Source: Bifidobacterium sp. (GTDB taxonomy: Bacteria > Actinomycetota > Actinomycetes > Actinomycetales > Bifidobacteriaceae). From it: DNA of 64,000 nt. Below, piece by piece: positions 59,338 through 64,000 of the stretch. Position numbers and translations under genes: made by a program. The stretch lies in contig JALCCT010000005.1 in NCBI GenBank assembly GCA_022640915.1, positions 1 to 64,000 of the forward strand, read 5' to 3'. Position 1 is the stretch's first letter, and the number at the start of each line of letters is the position of its first letter. Under the pieces are notes generated by a model. It was not told where the DNA came from and searched no databases. It saw nothing but the letters and a program-made list of their open reading frames with translations.

Positions 59338-60147
59338 TTACTTCACCGTCACCGTCACCGGCTTGCTCACCGCATCGGCGTCGCCCTTCAAGCTCAGCGA
59401 GGCGACGTATGTCCCCGGCCTGACCTTGGGAAGGCTAGCATCTGCAGCACAGGCCGATCCTGTACTGTCCGTATTCCAGATCAGCGTGTCCACGCGCTTG
59501 TCGCCCTTGGACATGAGAAGCATATGCGGCTTGGCCGGGCACACATCCGATTTCCATATCGTGTCACTGCCCGAAGTGATGGTCAGGACGCGGGAGGTGT
59601 CCGACACGTCGATAAGGCAGCTGTTCGTGCCATCGTAGGCGACCGTCATCGTAAATTCGAGCGAACCGGCCACTGGCACGGTCTGCGACTGCGTGCTCAG
59701 CTCAAGCTGCACATCCCGGGCTGTGCAATTCTGCACGCCGCTTGATTCCCTGACGCTGTTGGGTATCGAGCGACGGACGAGCGCCGTAACGTCGTCATGG
59801 CGGATGACGTTCACAACGGCGTAAACCCCACGACCAAGGCTGTAGACGCAGAATACGACCAGCACAAGAGCCAGAGCCGCGGTGGCCGCAGCGATAATAC
59901 GGCGACGGAGGTAGATCCGCCGCTGCCGTATGCTTGGCTTTTTGCCCGGCCTTTGCCCCGGTCTCTTCCTCGGGCCGCCGTTGGGCGCGCCGGAATTCGA
60001 AGGCCGGATGCCGCGTGAGCCTTGCGCAGCGAATGGTGCACGTCGCCCAACGCGCTCGCGCGCATCCGCGCGCCTTCCGGACGCGGCTGCTGCGCCGCGC
60101 CTAGAAGCGCTGCTGCGCGTGTTGGGCGAATGCGGTGTGGTGGCCAT
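59338..60147 (-). CDS. Single-pass membrane protein of unknown function
   Basis: 269 residues. I do not recognise a family. The N-terminal ~80 residues are very basic and rich in Arg, Ala, Gly and Pro (GGPRKRPGQRPGKKPSIRQR). One membrane helix follows at about 84–106 (IIAAATAALALVLVVFCVYS). The outer ~160 residues are beta-rich (VQLELSTQSQTVPVAGSLEF, RVLTITSGSDTIWKSD) with Cys residues at three places, a layout like a small Ig-like extracellular domain. I start at ATG 60147 (MATTPHSP), since the upstream frame to 60207 overlaps the region before mutY. It lies between rpoB and mutY on the same strand. Confidence 0.75.
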   Translation of the reverse strand: MATTPHSPNTRSSASRRGAAAASGRRADARERVGRRAPFAAQGSRGIRPSNSGAPNGGPRKRPGQRPGKKPSIRQRRIYLRRRIIAAATAALALVLVVFCVYSLGRGVYAVVNVIRHDDVTALVRRSIPNSVRESSGVQNCTARDVQLELSTQSQTVPVAGSLEFTMTVAYDGTNSCLIDVSDTSRVLTITSGSDTIWKSDVCPAKPHMLLMSKGDKRVDTLIWNTDSTGSACAADASLPKVRPGTYVASLSLKGDADAVSKPVTVTVK

Positions 60148-60241
60148 ATCCACGAGTCTAAACCGTCTGCCCAACGAGAACGCCACACATGGCAAGATCG
60201 CTATCAAAGAGCTGTCGCTTCATGCCACCAACCATATTGCG

Positions 60242-61231
60242 TCACTGCGGCAGCCGCAGTGAGCGATCAGGAAGGATCTCGATTAGGCCATCCTCGTCGA
60301 GCGAGGCGATGCACAGATCAAGCTGCACCTGATCTGCCCACAGCGCCTCGACTTGATCGCGGGAGAGCACCTTCGACGTTTCTCCTGCCTTTTTCGTCGC
60401 CAGCTGCCCCGTTGCCCCATTTTTTTCGGCATTCTTCGATGTCTGTTCGACGCCAATATTGCGCAAAGCATCGAGCACCATACCACGCACCTGCCGATTC
60501 GTGCCTAGGAAATGCTGGCGAGGACGGGTGCGCCGCTCCCCCAAGCCTGGCCGTCCGGCGGTGAGAAAGGCGCACGAGCCAGCCAATGGGCACTGCCCAC
60601 ACAACGGGTTCTTAGCAGTGCAGAGCATGGCGCCAAGCTCCATAACCGACTGATTCCACGTCACGCTGGCCGAGGCATCCTTGGGCAAGACGCGTTCAGC
60701 CAGTTCGCGTTCGGGCTTCGTCGAAGCACCGCCACGCGATTCAATCCCCAGAAATACGCGGGAGAGCACCCTGCGGATATTCGTGTCGATCACGGCGATG
60801 CGGCCGCCGAACGCAAAGCTCATTACCGCTGAAGCCGTGTAATCGCCGATCCCCGGCAACGCGAGCAACTCCTCGTATGTGCGCGGTAGCTCGTTATCGT
60901 ATTGCTGCGCAACCACACGCGCGCATTCCTGCAATCGCAAGGCCCGGCGCGGATACCCAAGCCTGCCCCACGCGGTGATCACCTCGGCCGTGCTCGCGTC
61001 GGCCAATGACTTCGCATCTGGCCACATCGCCATCCACGCGAGCCAATACGGCACCACCCGGCTCATTTGCGTCTGTTGACTCATGACCTCGGATATAAGT
61101 ACGCCCCACGGCGTAGCCCGTCCAAAGCGCCATGGCAGGTCGCGCGCGTGTTGATTCCACCATGCGAACAGATCGCTCTGAATGCACTGCCAGCTGGAAT
61201 CGAGCGCATCGACTGACGCCCTAGCGGCCAT
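60242..61231 (-). CDS. mutY: A/G-specific adenine DNA glycosylase
   Basis: It removes A mispaired with 8-oxoG. The N-terminal DLPWRFGRATPWGVLISEVM with catalytic Glu, SQQTQMSRV, the helix-hairpin-helix LPGIGDYTASAV, and the catalytic Asp in AVIDTNIRRV are all present. The Fe-S cluster is CTAKNPLCGQCPLAGSC (C-x6-C-x2-C-x5-C). The C-terminal domain after it is short (about 130 residues), so the 8-oxoG recognition part may be reduced. I use ATG 61231; ATG 61327 with GAGG 4 bases upstream and TTG 61354 are possible longer starts. It is divergent from the methyltransferase gene. Confidence 0.93.
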   Translation of the reverse strand: MAARASVDALDSSWQCIQSDLFAWWNQHARDLPWRFGRATPWGVLISEVMSQQTQMSRVVPYWLAWMAMWPDAKSLADASTAEVITAWGRLGYPRRALRLQECARVVAQQYDNELPRTYEELLALPGIGDYTASAVMSFAFGGRIAVIDTNIRRVLSRVFLGIESRGGASTKPERELAERVLPKDASASVTWNQSVMELGAMLCTAKNPLCGQCPLAGSCAFLTAGRPGLGERRTRPRQHFLGTNRQVRGMVLDALRNIGVEQTSKNAEKNGATGQLATKKAGETSKVLSRDQVEALWADQVQLDLCIASLDEDGLIEILPDRSLRLPQ

Positions 61232-61486
61232 GCCCCGGCCAGCCGCGAGCTGTCTAGCCGCGGCATGATGGAACGAACCAAGCCCGTCGCCCGCCTCGTT
61301 CTTCCCTGCATGCTGCACGAGACCCATTGTGCCTCGCGCCAGATACACCAGCAACCGCTTCGCCGGCGGGTACGGGCTGTCTTAAGCTCGTTCATGCATG
61401 GTACGTGGGTGACGTGTGCGGCTTCAGATCGATCCGCGCATAGTCACAGCGTTATCACGAATGAAACAGAGCATCAGGACGGTGGC

Positions 61487-62155
61487 ATGAGCGAAATAAC
61501 ACGACATGATATGGCAGCGAAGAAGGCGGCCGACCCCGAATCGCATGTGGATAGCATGTACGAGTACGGGTATCGCAGGTCGAATTACGGCCCGGACGAG
61601 CTAGTGACCGATGCGCACGGCAACCCAATCAGTGTGGTCGACGCGATGATGAGTGCGCGCGAAGCCAGCGAAGCCGAAACTGTCACGCCACACCTGTGCT
61701 ACTACTCGCCGCGCATTCCAGGCAACACCGGCTCGGCAATCAGGCTGTGCGCCGTGACCGGCAGTATCCTGCACTTGGTCGAGCCGCTGGGCTTCGACCT
61801 GCACGACACCAAGCTGCGCCGCGCCGGGCTGGATTATCACGATATGGCCCATGTGGTGCTGCATCCGGATTTCGACGACTTGGTCAGGTCGATGCCGAAT
61901 TCGCGCATCATCGCCTTCACCGCCCACGCCACGAGACTATATACCGAGGTCGATTACAAACCTTCGGATATTCTGCTCTTCGGCCCCGAACCCGGTGATA
62001 TCCCCGATCCGATGGATATCATGGCTGGCCCGCATGTCGCCGAGCAGGTCCGTCTGCCCATGCGCCCCAGCCTGCGCTCGCTCAACTTGACCAACTGCGC
62101 ATCCATCGCCCTTTACGAGGCGTGGCGGCAATTGCGGTTCAAGGGCGGAGCGTAG
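61487..62155 (+). CDS. TrmL/SpoU-type tRNA 2'-O-methyltransferase
   Basis: About 222 residues. SPOUT-fold motifs are clear: SPRIPGNTGSAIRLCAVTG (motif 1), LLFGPEPGDIP (motif 2) and LNLTNCASIALYEAWRQL (motif 3), all typical of TrmL, which methylates the wobble ribose of certain leucine tRNAs. HLVEPLGFDLHDTKLRRAGLDY is also characteristic. An N-terminal extension of about 65 residues (KKAADPESHVDSMYEYGYRR and on) precedes the catalytic domain and is not part of the usual 155-residue enzyme. I start at ATG 61487 (AGGACGG upstream); the frame is open further, to 61265. Confidence 0.88.
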   Translation: MSEITRHDMAAKKAADPESHVDSMYEYGYRRSNYGPDELVTDAHGNPISVVDAMMSAREASEAETVTPHLCYYSPRIPGNTGSAIRLCAVTGSILHLVEPLGFDLHDTKLRRAGLDYHDMAHVVLHPDFDDLVRSMPNSRIIAFTAHATRLYTEVDYKPSDILLFGPEPGDIPDPMDIMAGPHVAEQVRLPMRPSLRSLNLTNCASIALYEAWRQLRFKGGA

Positions 62156-62292
62156 GCAAAACCGCCCAGCTGAGCTGCAAAGCGCACTGAGAAAACCTTT
62201 GCGGGGGCTCGGCGCAAGAACCAAGGCGTTCTGGAAACGACGCCGGCGCGGTCTGGCGCCTGCTCATCGCGCTGACGTCCTAGGCATCCAGC

Positions 62293-63657
62293 TCAGTTCT
62301 TGAAGCTGTGAATCGGGGCAGGAATCCGTCCACCGCGCGTTACGAAGGACTCGCACGACGAAGTGTTGACCGGCATAATCGGCGCGTAGCCCATCAGTCC
62401 GCCGAAATTAGCCATGTCGCCCACGCCTTTGCCGTACACCGGAATGAGCCGCACGGCGGTCGTCTTCTGGTTGACCATGCCAATGGCAGCCTCGTCGGCG
62501 ATGATGCCGGCAATTGTAGCGTCTGGCGTGTCTCCTGGGATTGCGATCATATCGAGGCCGACCGAACACACGCAGGTCATCGCTTCGAGCTTTTCGATGG
62601 TGAGGCAGCCGGCCGATGCCGCGTCGATCATGCTCTTGTCCTCGGAGACCGGGATGAACGCGCCCGAAAGACCGCCGACATACGACGATGCCATGATGCC
62701 GCCCTTTTTGACCTGATCGTTGAGCAGGGCGAGCGCTGCCGTAGTACCAGGCCCGCCGACCTGGGCGAGCCCGATTTTCTCGAGCACTTCTCCCACGGAA
62801 TCGCCCACTGCCGGGGTCGGCGCAAGCGAAAGGTCAATGATGCCGAAGGGTACGCCGAGCCGACGCGAAGCCTCTTGCGCAACCAGCTGGCCGACGCGGG
62901 TGATCTTGAACGCAGTGCGCTTAATCGTCTCGCACAGGAATTCGAAGCCCTTGCCTTTGGCGGCGTCTAAGGATCGCGAGACCACGCCCGGCCCCGACAC
63001 GCCGACGTTGATGACCGCGTCGCCCTCGCTCACCCCGTGAAAGCCGCCGGCCATAAAGGGATTGTCATCAGGCGCGTTGCAGAAGGCAACGAATTTTACG
63101 CAGCCATAGCTATCCGTGTCACGGGTCGCGTAGGCGATGTCTTTGACGATGTGCCCGAGCAGCTCGACCGCATCCATGTCGATGCCGGTTTTCGTCGAGC
63201 CGACGTTCACCGACGAGCACACGATGCCGGTCTCGGATAGCGCCTGCGGTAGCGAGCGAATAAGCAGTTCGTCGGCCTTGGTCATCGATTTGGACACCAA
63301 GGCGCTGTATCCGCCGATCAGGTCGACGCCGACTTCGTGGGCCGCCTTGTCAAGCACGTGGGCGATGGCGACGAAATCCGCAGACGTCGTACATGCACCG
63401 CCGCCGACCAGCGAGATCGGCGTGACGGTGATGCGCTTGTTGACGATCGGTATGCCGTAGTCACGCTCAATGGCCTTGCCAGTGGCCACGAGCTCTTTCG
63501 CAGTCGTGGTGATCTTGCGGTAAATGTTCGTGCACAGCTGGTCCACGTCGCCGCACACGCAGTCGAGCAGCGAAATGCCCATCGTGATCGTTCGCACGTC
63601 GAGCTTCTCCTGCTCGATCATCTGATTGGTCTCGTGGACTTCCATAATATTGAGCAT
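62293..63657 (-). CDS. UPF0210 (DUF711) family protein
   Basis: 454 residues, the standard length. The family is defined by a conserved N-terminal region ([17 protein letters not shown]), [57 protein letters not shown] and a C-terminal [15 protein letters not shown]. Structures in this family resemble pyruvate formate-lyase-like barrels, but the activity is not known. ATG 63657 follows GGGAG at 7 bases. It is co-transcribed with the ACT-domain protein 18 bases upstream, the pairing found throughout bacteria. Confidence 0.93.
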   Translation of the reverse strand: MLNIMEVHETNQMIEQEKLDVRTITMGISLLDCVCGDVDQLCTNIYRKITTTAKELVATGKAIERDYGIPIVNKRITVTPISLVGGGACTTSADFVAIAHVLDKAAHEVGVDLIGGYSALVSKSMTKADELLIRSLPQALSETGIVCSSVNVGSTKTGIDMDAVELLGHIVKDIAYATRDTDSYGCVKFVAFCNAPDDNPFMAGGFHGVSEGDAVINVGVSGPGVVSRSLDAAKGKGFEFLCETIKRTAFKITRVGQLVAQEASRRLGVPFGIIDLSLAPTPAVGDSVGEVLEKIGLAQVGGPGTTAALALLNDQVKKGGIMASSYVGGLSGAFIPVSEDKSMIDAASAGCLTIEKLEAMTCVCSVGLDMIAIPGDTPDATIAGIIADEAAIGMVNQKTTAVRLIPVYGKGVGDMANFGGLMGYAPIMPVNTSSCESFVTRGGRIPAPIHSFKN

Positions 63658-63675
63658 GATGAGTCTCCCCGGCTC

Positions 63676-63948
63676 TCAAACGCGGTGCATCTTGGTGAAG
63701 ATCTCTTCACGCTGGCAGCGGATGCGCACACCGATCTCCTCGCCCAGTGAATCGAGATCGGCGACAATCGCGCCAAATTCCCTGTCGGAGGCTCCATAGT
63801 CAACGATCATCATCATGTTGAAGAATCCATCGATAATGGTCTGCGAGATATCTAGCACATTTACGTGCTGGCCTGCCAGATAGGTGCACACGCGTGCGAT
63901 GATACCGACCGTGTCCTGCCCGACGACGGTGATGATGGCCTTGTTCAT
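63676..63948 (-). CDS. ACT domain protein (UPF0237 family)
   Basis: 90 residues, a single ACT domain: MNKAIITVVGQDTVGIIARV, then VLDISQTIIDGFFNMMMIVD, the two diagnostic beta-alpha-beta halves. ACT domains bind small ligands such as amino acids; this one probably regulates its UPF0210 partner. ATG 63948 follows GGAGGAAGC; the open frame upstream to 63987 has no similarity. Confidence 0.93.
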   Translation of the reverse strand: MNKAIITVVGQDTVGIIARVCTYLAGQHVNVLDISQTIIDGFFNMMMIVDYGASDREFGAIVADLDSLGEEIGVRIRCQREEIFTKMHRV

Positions 63949-64000
63949 GCTTCCTCCGGTGTGCCTAGCATTTGCCGACGCAGGCATGGGCGAACAATCG

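Overview
The window looks like a chromosomal segment of a Bifidobacteriaceae member, most likely a Bifidobacterium. The base composition is GC-rich. RpoB, RpoC, AdnAB and PepN are of high-GC actinobacterial type. A kinase–FN3–MoxR–DUF58–transglutaminase cluster matches the PFNA cluster known from Bifidobacterium longum. The species cannot be named from the sequence alone.

Layout. 1–2.4 kb: the 3' end of an IS256-family transposase abuts an ABC permease gene that has lost its start and carries a frameshift, then a tRNA-Arg(CCU). 2.6–4.3 kb: DUF4391 and Vsr genes, defence-type cargo. 4.3–7.3 kb: a Gfo/Idh/MocA oxidoreductase, with a 15-bp tandem repeat in its leader, and an unknown 576-residue helical protein. 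7.4–10.3 kb: def and glmM (overlapping) and a GNAT gene. 10.4–14.1 kb: an acetoin module (alsS, budA) divergent from a MarR regulator, with a readable promoter and operator. 14.4–18.9 kb: M20 amidohydrolase, a relic of a peptide-transport permease, long perfect hairpins, and pepN. 19.2–26.1 kb: rnj, dapA, then a gluconate module (gnd, gntK, gntR) sitting between dapA and dapB. 26.2–28.4 kb: an MFS transporter coupled to a GNAT. 28.6–37.5 kb: adnB and adnA, the DNA-end resection helicase-nuclease. 37.9–51.1 kb: the PFNA-type cluster. 51.2–59.1 kb: rpoC and rpoB, convergent with the PFNA cluster and separated from it by a perfect 20-bp hairpin. 59.3–64 kb: a small membrane protein, mutY, a TrmL/SpoU methyltransferase, a UPF0210 protein and its ACT-domain partner.

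The PFNA cluster is the most interesting part. A membrane Ser/Thr kinase is followed by a 1992-residue type II membrane protein with Ig-like and FN3 domains, a MoxR AAA ATPase with a Thr/Ser-rich tail, a DUF58 protein and a multi-pass transglutaminase-fold protein. The last four are joined by ATGA overlaps or a spacing of a few bases. In the transglutaminase-fold protein all three expected catalytic positions are changed (Cys to Ser578, His to Glu650, Asp to Tyr666), so it is probably a non-catalytic scaffold or binding protein. A second recurring theme is independent short tandem duplications with a 15-bp period, two in gene leaders and two inside coding regions.
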